A DNA stretch of 64,000 bases from Yoonia tamlensis (GTDB lineage: Bacteria > Pseudomonadota > Alphaproteobacteria > Rhodobacterales > Rhodobacteraceae), in assembly GCF_900115105.1 (NCBI RefSeq), contig NZ_FOYP01000001.1, forward strand, positions 1,886,097-1,950,096, in the 5' to 3' direction. The position numbers were made by a program, and so were the translations under genes. The notes beneath the pieces were generated by a model. It searched no databases and was not told the origin of the DNA. It saw nothing but the letters and a program-made list of their open reading frames with translations. Below, in pieces: positions 35,999 to 45,595 of the stretch. Within the stretch, counting starts at the first letter, position 1. Every line of letters starts with the position of its first letter.

Positions 35999-36400
35999 AT
36001 GCATTACATTACTCTGGCCGCCGCCGCATTGCTGGCAACCCCGATGACTGCCGGCGAAATTACCAGCTATTACGCCGATCTGGATGCGGCCGATATGCGC
36101 AATTCGGGCGGCGCGGTACTGCGCGATATGGGCGCAGTGTTGCAGCAAGACCGCGCCAATGTGCACCGCTTTGGCATCACCCAAGAAGGCGATGAAATCG
36201 ACGCCGTGTTTGCAGACCGTGACATGCGCGCACAAATTCCGGCGCTTTATGCCAATGGTCCAAAGGTGGACGGGCTTGCCGGTTGGATCGCGCGCGGACA
36301 AAGCATCCGCGTCTTTGTCAGCATTTGCGGCACAAAATCGCGCCCCGACTATATGATCGTCAACTTTGGCGATGGCGCGCTGGCCTATACCTGCGATTAG
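35999..36400 (+). CDS. Small exported protein of unknown function
   Basis: 133 residues from ATG 35999, which has AGGAG nine bases upstream. The N terminus (MHYITLAAAALLATPMTAGE) is a short signal peptide. The mature part is not recognised; it has one Cys in SICGTKSRPD and one near the C-terminal end (AYTCD), which could form a disulphide. It follows the fadB terminator and precedes the membrane-anchored unknown gene at 36476, on the same strand. Confidence 0.8.
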   Translation: MHYITLAAAALLATPMTAGEITSYYADLDAADMRNSGGAVLRDMGAVLQQDRANVHRFGITQEGDEIDAVFADRDMRAQIPALYANGPKVDGLAGWIARGQSIRVFVSICGTKSRPDYMIVNFGDGALAYTCD

Positions 36401-36475
36401 GACGCGGGCGGGTAATTCCCTCCATGACAATCACGCGCCCCCGCGATAAGTTCAAAGAAAAGGGCGGTTGGGGCA

Positions 36476-37492
36476 ATGACAGCACTTGCAAAATATGAGC
36501 GGCTGGAATGCGACGGGCTTTGGCGCGCGGATAAGGATGCGCAACGGCGCGATGTTGTTGTTTCTTTTGGCAACGCAACGCTGGTCATTGCCGACGGGGC
36601 CGGACGGCCGCTGACACATTGGTCGCTGCCCGCGCTCGAACGGCGCAACCCGGGCGAAGTCCCCGCGATCTATGCGCCCGGCGAAGATGCCGACGAATAT
36701 TTAGAGATCGCCGACGACCTCATGATCGACGCCATCACCGCAATCCATAAAGCCTTGGATAAATCACGGCCCAAGCCCGGAAAATTGCGGCAGTTCATGA
36801 CGCTCGGCACGATCGTCGCAGTGCTGGCAATCGCGATATTCTGGCTGCCCGGTGCCTTGTCGCGGCAAACGCTGGCGGTGGTGCCAATCGCCAAACGCAT
36901 GGAAATCGGGGCAAGCCTGCTTGGGTATATGCAAGAAACCACAGGGCAAGCCTGCAACGAGCCGCGCGCAAATGCGGCGGCGACAACACTGGCCAAACGT
37001 CTGTTCGGGGCTGATACGCGCACCCGTATTGTGGTTGTTCCCGACCTTACTCAGGGTGCGCTGGCGATCCCGGGGCGGCTGATCCTTGTCGACTACGGGT
37101 TGCTGCAACGCGCCGATGATCCGGCAGCCGTTGCAGGGTTTATTGTAGCAAGCCGCGCGAAAACGGGCGAAAGCGACCCGCTCGAAGCCTTGTTGCAGCG
37201 TGCAGGGCTCGGGGTGACATTCCGGCTGCTCACCACCGGTGAAATTCCGGCGCAAGTCCTGCAAGACAACGCCCGCACCCTGCTCGACACGCCGCCCCAG
37301 ACAGCTGGCCGCGATGCCATCCATACGGCCTTTGGCAAGGCGCAAATTCCGCTGGCCCCCTATGCCGCGTTGCTCGACCGGACAACCGGCAATATGCCGG
37401 ATTTGGGCGCGGACCCTTTGGATGGCCAAGCGCTGCCGGCCATTTTGACCGACAGCGCCTGGGTAAGTTTGCAAAACATCTGTAACGGGTAG
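36476..37492 (+). CDS. Membrane-anchored protein, possibly a degenerate M48-like peptidase
   Basis: 338 residues: a cytoplasmic N-terminal part of about 105 residues, a single transmembrane helix (GTIVAVLAIAIFWLPGAL, about 110-127), then a periplasmic domain. The stretch LAIPGRLILVDYGLLQRADD is reminiscent of the substrate-side strand and helix of M48 metallopeptidases (ALPGG..VxTRGLL), but where M48 enzymes have HExxH this protein reads IVASRAK. If homologous, it is catalytically dead. I know no function. It ends before a pair of strong hairpins and converges on upp. Confidence 0.8.
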   Translation: MTALAKYERLECDGLWRADKDAQRRDVVVSFGNATLVIADGAGRPLTHWSLPALERRNPGEVPAIYAPGEDADEYLEIADDLMIDAITAIHKALDKSRPKPGKLRQFMTLGTIVAVLAIAIFWLPGALSRQTLAVVPIAKRMEIGASLLGYMQETTGQACNEPRANAAATTLAKRLFGADTRTRIVVVPDLTQGALAIPGRLILVDYGLLQRADDPAAVAGFIVASRAKTGESDPLEALLQRAGLGVTFRLLTTGEIPAQVLQDNARTLLDTPPQTAGRDAIHTAFGKAQIPLAPYAALLDRTTGNMPDLGADPLDGQALPAILTDSAWVSLQNICNG

Positions 37493-37495
37493 CCG

Positions 37496-37543
37496 CCAAA
37501 TCCTTTCAAAGGATTTGGTCGCAGACTTTGGGACAAAGTCTGC
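37496..37543. repeat. Two tandem perfect hairpins between convergent genes
   Basis: First inverted repeat: CCAAATCCTTT (37496-37506) and AAAGGATTTGG (37508-37518), 11-base arms. Second: GCAGACTTTG (37521-37530) and CAAAGTCTGC (37534-37543), 10-base arms. Both are bordered by GCCGCC-type bases. They lie between the unknown gene at 36476 and upp, and could end transcription from both sides, although no long T run is present; a dispersed repeat is the other reading. Confidence 0.75.
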
Positions 37544-37546
37544 CGC

Positions 37547-38179
37547 CTATTTCGTGCCGAACATCCGGTCGCCCGCATCGCCCAAGCCGGGAACGATATA
37601 GCCTTTTTCATTCAGCTTTTCATCAATTGCCGCGGTGACAATCGGCACATCCGGATGCGCCTGTTTCATCCGCGCGATCCCTTCAGGGGACGCCAGCAAG
37701 CACAGGAAACGGATGTTCGTTGCGCCCGCTTTTTTCAGCAGATCAATCGCGGCAACAGATGAATTGCCGGTTGCCAGCATCGGATCAACGGCGATCACCA
37801 AACGGTCCTCAAGCTCGGTCGGGACCTTGAAATAATATTGCACAGGTTCCAGCGTGACTTCGTCGCGGTAAAGCCCGACAAATCCGACCCGCGCAGAGGG
37901 GATCAGTTCCAGCACCCCGTCCAGCAACCCGTTGCCTGCGCGCAAAATCGACACTAGCGCCAGCTTTTTACCGTCGATCACCGGCGCGTCCATCTTCTGC
38001 AGCGGCGTTTCGATCTGGCGTGTGGTCATCGGCAGACCGCGGGTCACCTCATAAGCCAAAAGCTGTGAAATCTCGCGCAAGAGCTGGCGAAAGCCCGCTG
38101 TTGACGTGTCTTTCTGGCGCATCAGCGTCAGTTTGTGCTGCACAAGCGGGTGGGTCACATGGGTGACGTGGTCATTCAT
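37547..38179 (-). CDS. upp: Uracil phosphoribosyltransferase
   Basis: Makes UMP from uracil and PRPP. The 210 residues carry the PRPP-binding loop DPMLATGNS (about 133-141), the dimer-forming [12 protein letters not shown] segment and the C-terminal [10 protein letters not shown] end that is diagnostic of the family. ATG 38179 was chosen because the preceding codons belong to add and the homologous start is HPLVQHKL. It is the last gene of the salvage operon and overlaps add by 8 bases. Confidence 0.96.
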   Translation of the reverse strand: MNDHVTHVTHPLVQHKLTLMRQKDTSTAGFRQLLREISQLLAYEVTRGLPMTTRQIETPLQKMDAPVIDGKKLALVSILRAGNGLLDGVLELIPSARVGFVGLYRDEVTLEPVQYYFKVPTELEDRLVIAVDPMLATGNSSVAAIDLLKKAGATNIRFLCLLASPEGIARMKQAHPDVPIVTAAIDEKLNEKGYIVPGLGDAGDRMFGTK

Positions 38180-39164
38180 CTTTTGGCTCCAGTCGTTTTG
38201 CCACGCGGGCGCGGGTTTCATCGTCGCAGAATGCGGCATCAAGGGCGATTTTGTTAAGCGCCCGGAAATCATCTGCACCCCAGCCAAATGTCTTGGCCAG
38301 CATGTCATATTCATCGGTCATTGTTGTGTGGAAAAACGGCGGATCATCGGTTGAAACCGTGACAGGCACGCCCGCGTCGCGCAGTTTGGCAATCGGGTGC
38401 GCGTCCCAGCCTGATACAGCCTTGAGCACCACGTTTGATCCGGGGCAAACTTCAAGAACAATGCCCTTATCGGCAATCTCGGCCATCAACTTGGGATCAT
38501 CAATCGCGCCGATCCCGTGCCCGATCCGTGCGACTTTTAAATCACGAATGGTTTCCGCCACCATCGACGGCCCGCCCCATTCGCCCGCATGGGCGGTCAG
38601 CTGCAAACCGGCCTCGCGGGCCATGTCGAAACTATAGGCGTAATCGCCGGGACGCCCGACCATTTCGCCACCCGCCATGCCAAAACCGGTGATAAAATCA
38701 CCCTTTGTCTCTGCGGCGCAGGCGGCGGCGATCTTGCACTGGTCGGGGCCAAAATGGCGGATGCCAGTGACAATCCCGCGCAGGGTGATGCCCATTGTGC
38801 GTTCGGCCTCATCCGCTGCATCCTGCATTGCGGCGAGATAATCGCGCCATGCCGCGACATCGCCACCGCCGCAAAAATCGGGCGAGACAAATGTTTCCAT
38901 ATAGACCACGCCATGCGCTGCGGTTTCTTCAAGCACGGCCAAGGTCAGCCGGCGAAAATCCTCGGGCGATTGCAGCGTGGTGCAGGCGGCCTCGTAGACC
39001 TGGAGAAAATGGTCGAAATCGCGGAAGGCATAGCCGCCTTGGGCGTCAAAAATCCCCGAGATGTCGATGTTTTTCTCGCGCGCGAGTCCCGCGATAAACG
39101 CAGGCGGTGCCGATCCTTCAAGGTGGGTGTGCAGTTCAACCTTTGGAATGTCTCTGAAATTCAT
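38172..39164 (-). CDS. add: Adenosine deaminase
   Basis: Zinc hydrolase turning adenosine or deoxyadenosine into (deoxy)inosine. The 330-residue TIM barrel shows the metal ligands in ELHTHLEGS (about 10-18), the HAGE motif (AHAGEWGG) with its general acid Glu, [11 protein letters not shown], and [10 protein letters not shown] with the terminal Asp pair. It starts on an ATGA overlap with deoB and overlaps upp, so it is firmly part of the nucleoside salvage operon. A close relative, adenine deaminase, has the same motifs; context favours the nucleoside enzyme. Confidence 0.93.
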   Translation of the reverse strand: MNFRDIPKVELHTHLEGSAPPAFIAGLAREKNIDISGIFDAQGGYAFRDFDHFLQVYEAACTTLQSPEDFRRLTLAVLEETAAHGVVYMETFVSPDFCGGGDVAAWRDYLAAMQDAADEAERTMGITLRGIVTGIRHFGPDQCKIAAACAAETKGDFITGFGMAGGEMVGRPGDYAYSFDMAREAGLQLTAHAGEWGGPSMVAETIRDLKVARIGHGIGAIDDPKLMAEIADKGIVLEVCPGSNVVLKAVSGWDAHPIAKLRDAGVPVTVSTDDPPFFHTTMTDEYDMLAKTFGWGADDFRALNKIALDAAFCDDETRARVAKRLEPKDE

Positions 39165-40339
39165 AAGAAACTTTGCCCTTCTCCGTCATATTCCACGTTC
39201 AAATGCGCAGCGATGCTGGCGGCGACATCCACAAATTGCAGCGGCCCCAGCGCGCGCGCCCCCAACCCATGCACCAAGACAGGCACCTGTTCGCGGGTAT
39301 GGTCCGTTCCGGGCCATGTCGGGTCATTGCCATGATCGGCGGTAACGATCAACAGATCATCGGGGCGCAAGCGCGGCAATATCTGCCCAAGGCGGCGGTC
39401 AAACCATGCCAGATGCGCGGCATATCCCGCAGGGTCGCGGCGGTGCCCATATTCGCTGTCGAATTCTACCAGATTGGCAAAGACAAACGCCCCGTCTTCG
39501 GCCGTATCAACCAGATCATCGATATGCCCCATCAGTGCCACGTCGCGCCCTTTGCGCAGATCATCAATCCCGCGCATCGAGAAAATATCGCCGATCTTGC
39601 CCACGGCGTGCACCTTGCGTCCGGCCTGATGCACATAGTCGCAAATGGTTGGCGCAGGCGGCGCGATGGCAAAATCCTTGCGGTTGGCGGTGCGTGCAAA
39701 GCTGCCCACATCACCCGCAAAGGGGCGCGCAATCACCCGCCCGACCTTCATTGCGTGCAAGGTCGGGGCAATATCCGCGCAAAGCTGCAAAAGGCGGTCC
39801 AGCCCGAAATGTTCTTCGTGGGCGGCAATCTGCAACACCGAATCCGCCGAAGTATAGCAAATCGGCCAGCCGGATCTGACGTGGGCCGCGCCCTCTTGTT
39901 CGATAATCGCGGTGCCGGAGGCGTGGCAATTTCCCAAAATCCCCTCAGTCCCTGCGGCTGCACAAATCTGCGCAACCAGATTTTCGGGGAATGAATTCTG
40001 CTTGTCGGTAAACACATGCCAATCCCACGGCACCGGCACGCCCGCCAGTTCCCAATGGCCGGATGGCGTATCCTTGCCCCGCGATATTTCGCGCGCAGCC
40101 CCCCAAGCACCTGTCGGGTCAGCGCCCAGCCCCGGAGCAACATCGCCAGAGGCCAACGTGACCGCAGCGCCAAGCCCCAGCGCATCCATCACCGGCACAT
40201 CCAGCCCCGCCGTTTGCGCGATATGCGCCACCGTATTGGCGCCGGTATCCGGCAAATCACCGTTGAAAAACTGGTCCGCATCGGGTGCGCCGCCAATGCC
40301 GACGCTGTCGATAACAATCAAAAAGGCACGTGCCATCAT
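39161..40339 (-). CDS. deoB: Phosphopentomutase
   Basis: Alkaline phosphatase-superfamily enzyme that interconverts (deoxy)ribose 1- and 5-phosphate, linking nucleoside breakdown to sugar metabolism. The 392 residues hold the metal/phosphate-binding start VIDSVGIGGAPDADQF (about 8-23), GSFARTANRKDF, and the second metal site TADHGNDPTWPGTDHTRE. It starts on an ATGA overlap with deoA and ends on one with add. Confidence 0.96.
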   Translation of the reverse strand: MMARAFLIVIDSVGIGGAPDADQFFNGDLPDTGANTVAHIAQTAGLDVPVMDALGLGAAVTLASGDVAPGLGADPTGAWGAAREISRGKDTPSGHWELAGVPVPWDWHVFTDKQNSFPENLVAQICAAAGTEGILGNCHASGTAIIEQEGAAHVRSGWPICYTSADSVLQIAAHEEHFGLDRLLQLCADIAPTLHAMKVGRVIARPFAGDVGSFARTANRKDFAIAPPAPTICDYVHQAGRKVHAVGKIGDIFSMRGIDDLRKGRDVALMGHIDDLVDTAEDGAFVFANLVEFDSEYGHRRDPAGYAAHLAWFDRRLGQILPRLRPDDLLIVTADHGNDPTWPGTDHTREQVPVLVHGLGARALGPLQFVDVAASIAAHLNVEYDGEGQSFL

Positions 40340-41631
40340 GTGATCCTTTCAATGATCAACGGGCCGGGCGTGACCGGATCGCCAATGGTGATTGCGGCCT
40401 GCACCGCAATGATTGCGGCATCCGCATCCGCATCGGTGGCGGCATGCACCGTGCACAGCGGATCGCCCGATGACACCGCCTGCCCCAGCCCGACCGCATC
40501 AGCCAGCCCGACGCTTGGGTTGATCCTATCCGTTTCAACCCTGCGGCCTCCGCCAAGCGCGACAACGGCAAGCCCCAATGCCTCGCCATTGATCGCGGCC
40601 ACATGACCCGCAGTCAGCGCATGCACAGGTTTCACGACAGGGGCTTTGGGCAGATGGGTGTGCCAATCGTCGGCCATATCGGGCGGGCCGCCCAAGGCGG
40701 CGACCATCTGGCTGAATTTTTCCAGCGCAGCCCCCGATGTGATCGCGGTTTCTACTTGCGTCTTTGCATCCGTGGCCCCGCGCATCGCGAGCAAGCGTTC
40801 GCACAAGGATAGGGTCAATGCATAGAGGCGGGGTGCGGCGGCATGATTGCCCGATAGCACCTCCATACAGACCGCGACTTCGAGCGCATTGCCAAGCGCT
40901 GGCGCCAGCGGCGCGTTCATATCGGTAATCAGGCTTTCGGTCTTGCAGCCCGCGCCATTGCTGGCATCGGTCAGCGCCCGCGCCAAGGCCCGCGCGTCAT
41001 CGGGCGTTTTCATAAATGCACCTGATCCGCATTTGACGTCCAGGATCAACCCTTCCAGCCCCGCGGCCAGCTTTTTAGCCAAAATCGACGCGGTAATCAG
41101 ATCGACGCTTTCGACCGTCGCGGTCACGTCGCGGATCGCATATAGCCGCTTGTCCGCAGGCGCGATTTGCCCCGTGGCGCTGACAATCGCGCAGCCCACT
41201 TCGCGGGTGATTTTGCGCAAACGCGCCTCGTCGACATCCACTGAAAGGCCCGGGATCGCCTCTAGTTTATCGAGCGTGCCACCCGTATGCCCAAGGCCCC
41301 GCCCCGAAATCATCGGCACGTAAACGCCGCAAGCGGCCAGCACAGGCGCAAGGATCAGCGACACACAATCACCCACGCCGCCGGTGGAATGCTTGTCCAG
41401 CACAGGCCCTGGAAGATCCCACGCCAGCACATCGCCGCTGTCGCGCATGCCCTTGGTCAATGCCACGCGGCCCGCATCCGACAACCCGTTCAGACAGACC
41501 GCCATCGCAAAGGCACCCGCCTGCGCATCGCTGACCGCACCCGAGGCCAAGCCATTGGCAAACCACGCAAGTTCCGCGTCACTTGGCGTTTGCTTGCGGC
41601 GCAGGCCTGCAATGATCGCGCGGGCATCCAT
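40336..41631 (-). CDS. deoA: Thymidine phosphorylase
   Basis: Phosphorolyses thymidine or deoxyuridine to the base and deoxyribose 1-phosphate. From ATG 41631 the product has 431 residues: N-terminal helical domain, DKHSTGGVGDCVSL (about 80-93), the phosphate and pyrimidine site with KLEAIPGLSVD and SGRGLGHTGGTLDK, and DVKCGSGAFM. The longer reading upstream overlaps cdd and is not used. One base separates it from cdd. Confidence 0.95.
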   Translation of the reverse strand: MDARAIIAGLRRKQTPSDAELAWFANGLASGAVSDAQAGAFAMAVCLNGLSDAGRVALTKGMRDSGDVLAWDLPGPVLDKHSTGGVGDCVSLILAPVLAACGVYVPMISGRGLGHTGGTLDKLEAIPGLSVDVDEARLRKITREVGCAIVSATGQIAPADKRLYAIRDVTATVESVDLITASILAKKLAAGLEGLILDVKCGSGAFMKTPDDARALARALTDASNGAGCKTESLITDMNAPLAPALGNALEVAVCMEVLSGNHAAAPRLYALTLSLCERLLAMRGATDAKTQVETAITSGAALEKFSQMVAALGGPPDMADDWHTHLPKAPVVKPVHALTAGHVAAINGEALGLAVVALGGGRRVETDRINPSVGLADAVGLGQAVSSGDPLCTVHAATDADADAAIIAVQAAITIGDPVTPGPLIIERIT

Positions 41632-41632
41632 C

Positions 41633-42025
41633 CTAGCTGCGCACCATATAGGCGGCATCAAAACTGCCTGGCAACAGGTCGGCCACAGTGGTTTGCGCCT
41701 GCAGCCCTTCAACCGTTGCCATTGTCACCACCACGTCCCCATCCGCAAATTCCGCGATCTTTTGACGGCAACCGCCACAGCAGCTGACGGGTTGCGGGCT
41801 GTCGGCGATCACGGCGATTTCGGCAATGCGTTTATCGCCCGCCGCAATCATCGCGGCAATCGCGCCCGCTTCGGCGCAGGTGCCTTCGGGATAGGCGACG
41901 TTTTCGACGTTGCAGCCAGCATAGACCGCACCAGATGTCGCACGGATCGCCGCCCCGACCTTGAAATTCGAATAGGGCGCATGGGCATTTTCACGCACGG
42001 CGCGTGCGGCTTCGATCAGGGTCAT
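41633..42025 (-). CDS. cdd: Cytidine deaminase
   Basis: Zinc enzyme converting (deoxy)cytidine to (deoxy)uridine. The 130 residues contain the Cys-Ala-Glu motif in YPEGTCAEAGAI and the two-Cys ligand PVSCCGGCRQ, together with the substrate-binding FKVGAAIRA. This is the short tetrameric type. GGAGAG precedes the ATG. It is the first gene of the cdd-deoA-deoB-add-upp operon; the promoter should lie in the 60 bases before it. Confidence 0.96.
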   Translation of the reverse strand: MTLIEAARAVRENAHAPYSNFKVGAAIRATSGAVYAGCNVENVAYPEGTCAEAGAIAAMIAAGDKRIAEIAVIADSPQPVSCCGGCRQKIAEFADGDVVVTMATVEGLQAQTTVADLLPGSFDAAYMVRS

Positions 42026-42085
42026 CTATCTCTCCGGTGTTGATCGACCCAGATTGATCTTTGCGGCCCCCAGATGCAAGTCCGA

Positions 42086-43177
42086 TCAGGCGGTTTGCCC
42101 CCATTCAAACCGGCCCGGCAGGCTCACTTCAAGCAATTCAAGATCGTCGGACGGATCAGCGTAACGCGTGGCCAGCCCCGGCGGGATCACAAAGGCATCA
42201 CCGGGCGCAAGGGCGCGCGGATCGTGGCCGTCGCCATGCAAGACCATCTGCCCCTGCATCACAAAGGTAAAATGGATATCCGCGTCATGTCTGGCCCAAA
42301 CCGGATCCCCCTGACCGCGACGGATCACCTGCACACCAGCCACGTCTTTGGTGTTGGTCGCAATGGTCGTATCGCGCGCAACAAAGCCGGGCAATTGCGC
42401 GGGTAGCCAATCGGCATCTTTCGCCTGATTGAACACAAACTTTTGCCCCTGCCATTCACGGTCTGGCCGCAGATGCGGGGTGGGCAGCGTCATTTCATGG
42501 TCGATTTCGGTGATATGTTCGGCAGGCACGCCGATTTCGATCACTTCGATCCCGTCTGACGCCTCGAGCACGCGGTGCCGGATTTCGGGCGGCTGGATAA
42601 AACAATCGCCAGCGGTCAGGCGGATCGGTGGGCCTTGGTCCTCATAGACGACATCAACCCAGCCGCGATAACAGAAAATCAACTGGAACCCGACACGGTG
42701 GAAATGCACCATATCAGGCACAGGGCCGCCGTCGGGAATACGGATATGGCTGGCAATGATCGACCCGCCCAGACGGCTGGGGATCAGATCGCGGTAATGC
42801 ATGCCCGCACGGCCAATCACCCAAGGGGCCTGATCGGCAAGACGGCGCACCACAAAATCATGCGCCGTAACGGGCTGCGCAACAGGCGGGTTCAGCGGAT
42901 GCACAGAAATTTGCGTACCGCCCGGCGCTGTCAGGCTGATCGCCCCATCCGCAAAGGCCTGATCATCGGTCAAAATACGCAATTGCCCCGCAGGCCCATC
43001 GCCTTGCGACAGCCGCACAGACAGGCCGTGCCCTGAAAAAACAGCGGTGTTGGGGTTGTCGGCCGGAAAAATCATATCCAGCCGCATCCCCAGCACTTTG
43101 CCAAAAAAACCAAGGTCCGCGCGCAGATCTGTGGTGGTAAAACAGGCCTCTGCCCGGATTTGATGCTTGTCTGTCAT
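42086..43177 (-). CDS. VOC-bicupin fusion protein
   Basis: 363 residues in three parts. Residues 1-120 look like a glyoxalase/VOC half (AEACFTTTDLRADLGFFGKVLGMRLDM in pieces, then a beta-alpha-beta pattern). Two cupin barrels follow: the first (about 125-240) has MVHFHRVGFQLIFCYRGW and AGDCFIQPPEIRH, the second (about 265-355) has HDADIHFTFVMQGQMVLHGDG and PGDAFVIPPG. His residues in both barrels could hold a metal. This suggests a metal-dependent dioxygenase, isomerase or lyase, but no known family with this order comes to mind. The start has a weak ribosome-binding site. The gene is divergent from maeB. Confidence 0.82.
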   Translation of the reverse strand: MTDKHQIRAEACFTTTDLRADLGFFGKVLGMRLDMIFPADNPNTAVFSGHGLSVRLSQGDGPAGQLRILTDDQAFADGAISLTAPGGTQISVHPLNPPVAQPVTAHDFVVRRLADQAPWVIGRAGMHYRDLIPSRLGGSIIASHIRIPDGGPVPDMVHFHRVGFQLIFCYRGWVDVVYEDQGPPIRLTAGDCFIQPPEIRHRVLEASDGIEVIEIGVPAEHITEIDHEMTLPTPHLRPDREWQGQKFVFNQAKDADWLPAQLPGFVARDTTIATNTKDVAGVQVIRRGQGDPVWARHDADIHFTFVMQGQMVLHGDGHDPRALAPGDAFVIPPGLATRYADPSDDLELLEVSLPGRFEWGQTA

Positions 43178-43280
43178 TGCGCAATCGTGTCGCGCCGGCC
43201 CGCGATTTGCAATCTATGATTTGCCAATAGCGTGCAAACAATGTTTAAACCACAACACATGATATGCGCGGCAGGCGTGG

Positions 43281-43300
43281 ATAGTTTAGCATTAAACTAT
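43281..43300. promoter_or_regulatory. Inverted repeat before the malic enzyme gene
   Basis: ATAGTTTAGCATTAAACTAT has perfect 8-base arms with a 4-base loop, ending 5 bases before the GGAGG site of the malic enzyme gene. It may be an operator or an mRNA hairpin near the ribosome-binding site. TATAAT overlaps its right end but has no good partner -35 box. Confidence 0.5.
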
Positions 43301-43315
43301 AATCCGGAGGAAGTG

Positions 43316-45595
43316 ATGACCGACAATATAAATGACAGCACGCGGCAGGCCGCGCTGGATTATCATCAGTTCCCCAAACCTGGCAAACTTGAAATCCGTG
43401 CAACCAAACCGCTGGCCAACGGGCGCGATCTGTCGCGCGCCTATTCGCCCGGCGTTGCCGAAGCCTGCCTCGAGATCAAGGCAAACCCCGACACCGCCCG
43501 CGACTATACCACACGCGGCAATCTTGTGGGCGTTGTGACCAACGGCACCGCCGTGCTGGGGCTTGGCAATATCGGCGGGCTGGCATCAAAGCCGGTGATG
43601 GAAGGCAAGGCGGTTTTGTTCAAAAAATTCGCCAATATCGACTGCTTTGATATCGAACTGAACGAACCGGACCCCGAAAAACTGGCCGATATCGTCTGCG
43701 CGCTGGAACCCACGTTCGGTGCGATCAACCTTGAAGACATCAAAGCCCCCGATTGCTTTATCGTCGAAAAGATCTGCCGCGAGCGGATGAATATCCCCGT
43801 GTTCCACGACGACCAGCACGGCACAGCCATTGTTGTGGGTGCCGCCGCCACAAACGCGCTGCGCGTCGCAGGCAAGACATTCGAAGACATCAAAATCGTC
43901 AGCACCGGCGGCGGTGCTGCGGGCATTGCCTGTCTGAACATGCTGCTGAAGCTGGGTGTGAAACGCGAAAACGTCTATCTGTGCGACATCGAAGGGCTTG
44001 TCTACAACGGCCGCGAAAAAGACATGACACCGCAAAAAGCGGAATATGCCCAAGGCACCGCGCCCGCCACATTGGATGATGTAATCGCGGGCGCGGATAT
44101 GTTCCTTGGTCTGTCCGGCCCCGGTGTTTTGAAACCTGAAATGGTCGCCAAAATGACCGACGCGCCGATCATCTTTGCGCTGGCCAACCCGACCCCCGAA
44201 ATCAGCCCCGATGCGGCGCGCAGCGTCAAACCCGACGCGATTATCGCCACCGGACGCAGCGATTATCCCAATCAGGTCAACAACGTGTTGTGTTTCCCGT
44301 TCATCTTCCGTGGTGCGCTTGATTGCGGCGCAACCGACATCAACGACGAGATGAAAATCGCCTGCATCGAAGGGATCGCGGCATTGGCCCGCGCCACCAC
44401 CAGCGCCGAAGCCGCCGCCGCCTATACCGGTGAAAAGCTGACCTTTGGGGCTGACTATCTGATCCCCAAACCCTTTGACCCGCGCCTGATGGGCGTTGTC
44501 GCCAGTTCAGTCGCCAAGGCCGCGATGGAAACCGGCGTGGCCACCCGCCCGATCCCCGATATGCAAGCCTATAAGGCAAAGCTCGACGGCTCTGTCTTTA
44601 AATCCGCGATGATCATGCGCCCCGTGTTCGAGGCCGCACGCACCGTCAACCGCACCATCGTTTTCGCCGAAGGCGAGGACGAGCGCGTGTTGCGCGCATC
44701 CCAAGCGATCATGGAAGAAACCACCGACACCCCCATCCTGATCGGGCGGCCCGATGTGATCGCGCAGCGCTGCGAACGGGCGGGGCTCAAAATCCGGCCT
44801 GGCGTGGATTTCAGCATTGTGAACCCCGAAAATGACCCGCGCTACCGTGACTATTGGGAAACCTATCACAATCTGATGGCGCGCAAGGGCGTCACCCCCG
44901 ATCTGGCCAAGGCGATCATGCGCACCAATACCACCGCCATCGGCGCGGTTATGGTGCAGCGCGGCGAGGCAGACAGCCTCATTTGCGGCACCTTTGGCCA
45001 GTTCCTGTGGCATCTCAATTACGTCACGCAAATTTTGGGCGACAAGGCGTTGCACCCAGTCGGCGCGCTGTCGCTGATGATCCTTGAAGACGGGCCGCTG
45101 TTTATCGCCGATACCCAAGTCCACGCAGAACCCACCCCCGAACAGATCGCCGAAACCGTCATCGGGGCCGCGCGCCACGTGCGCCGCTTTGGGGTCCAGC
45201 CAAAAATTGCGCTTTGTTCGCACAGCCAGTTTGGCAATCTCGATAGCGATTCTGGCCGGCGGATGCGTGCAGCGATGGAAATTCTGGACAGCACCCCGCG
45301 CGATTTCGACTATGAAGGCGAAATGCATATTGATGCCGCGCTTGATGTCGAACTGCGCAACCGCGTATTCCCCGAAGCGCATCTTCCTGGTGCGGCGAAC
45401 GTGCTGGTCTTTGCCAATACCGATGCAGCGTCAGGCGTCCGCAACATCCTGAAAATGAAAGGCGGCGGGCTCGAGGTCGGGCCGATCCTGATGGGCATGG
45501 GCAACCGCTGCCATATTGTCACTCCATCGATCACGCCGCGCGGCCTGCTGAACATGTCCGCGCTCGCTGGCACGCCTGTGACCCATTATGGCTGA
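43316..45595 (+). CDS. maeB: NADP-dependent malic enzyme with phosphotransacetylase-like domain
   Basis: Decarboxylates malate to pyruvate with NADPH formation, supplying precursors during growth on fatty or organic acids. The 759 residues comprise the malic enzyme part (1-430) with [27 protein letters not shown], the metal-binding [12 protein letters not shown] and ALANPTPEI, and a C-terminal phosphotransacetylase-like domain (about 435-755) that is regulatory in characterised MaeB proteins. ATG 43316 follows GGAGGAAGTG. The next gene overlaps its end by 8 bases. Confidence 0.95.
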   Translation: MTDNINDSTRQAALDYHQFPKPGKLEIRATKPLANGRDLSRAYSPGVAEACLEIKANPDTARDYTTRGNLVGVVTNGTAVLGLGNIGGLASKPVMEGKAVLFKKFANIDCFDIELNEPDPEKLADIVCALEPTFGAINLEDIKAPDCFIVEKICRERMNIPVFHDDQHGTAIVVGAAATNALRVAGKTFEDIKIVSTGGGAAGIACLNMLLKLGVKRENVYLCDIEGLVYNGREKDMTPQKAEYAQGTAPATLDDVIAGADMFLGLSGPGVLKPEMVAKMTDAPIIFALANPTPEISPDAARSVKPDAIIATGRSDYPNQVNNVLCFPFIFRGALDCGATDINDEMKIACIEGIAALARATTSAEAAAAYTGEKLTFGADYLIPKPFDPRLMGVVASSVAKAAMETGVATRPIPDMQAYKAKLDGSVFKSAMIMRPVFEAARTVNRTIVFAEGEDERVLRASQAIMEETTDTPILIGRPDVIAQRCERAGLKIRPGVDFSIVNPENDPRYRDYWETYHNLMARKGVTPDLAKAIMRTNTTAIGAVMVQRGEADSLICGTFGQFLWHLNYVTQILGDKALHPVGALSLMILEDGPLFIADTQVHAEPTPEQIAETVIGAARHVRRFGVQPKIALCSHSQFGNLDSDSGRRMRAAMEILDSTPRDFDYEGEMHIDAALDVELRNRVFPEAHLPGAANVLVFANTDAASGVRNILKMKGGGLEVGPILMGMGNRCHIVTPSITPRGLLNMSALAGTPVTHYG

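Noticed and set aside
43298-43303. TATAAT as a promoter for maeB
   Set aside because: No acceptable -35 box at 16-18 bases, and transcription would start inside the ribosome-binding site.
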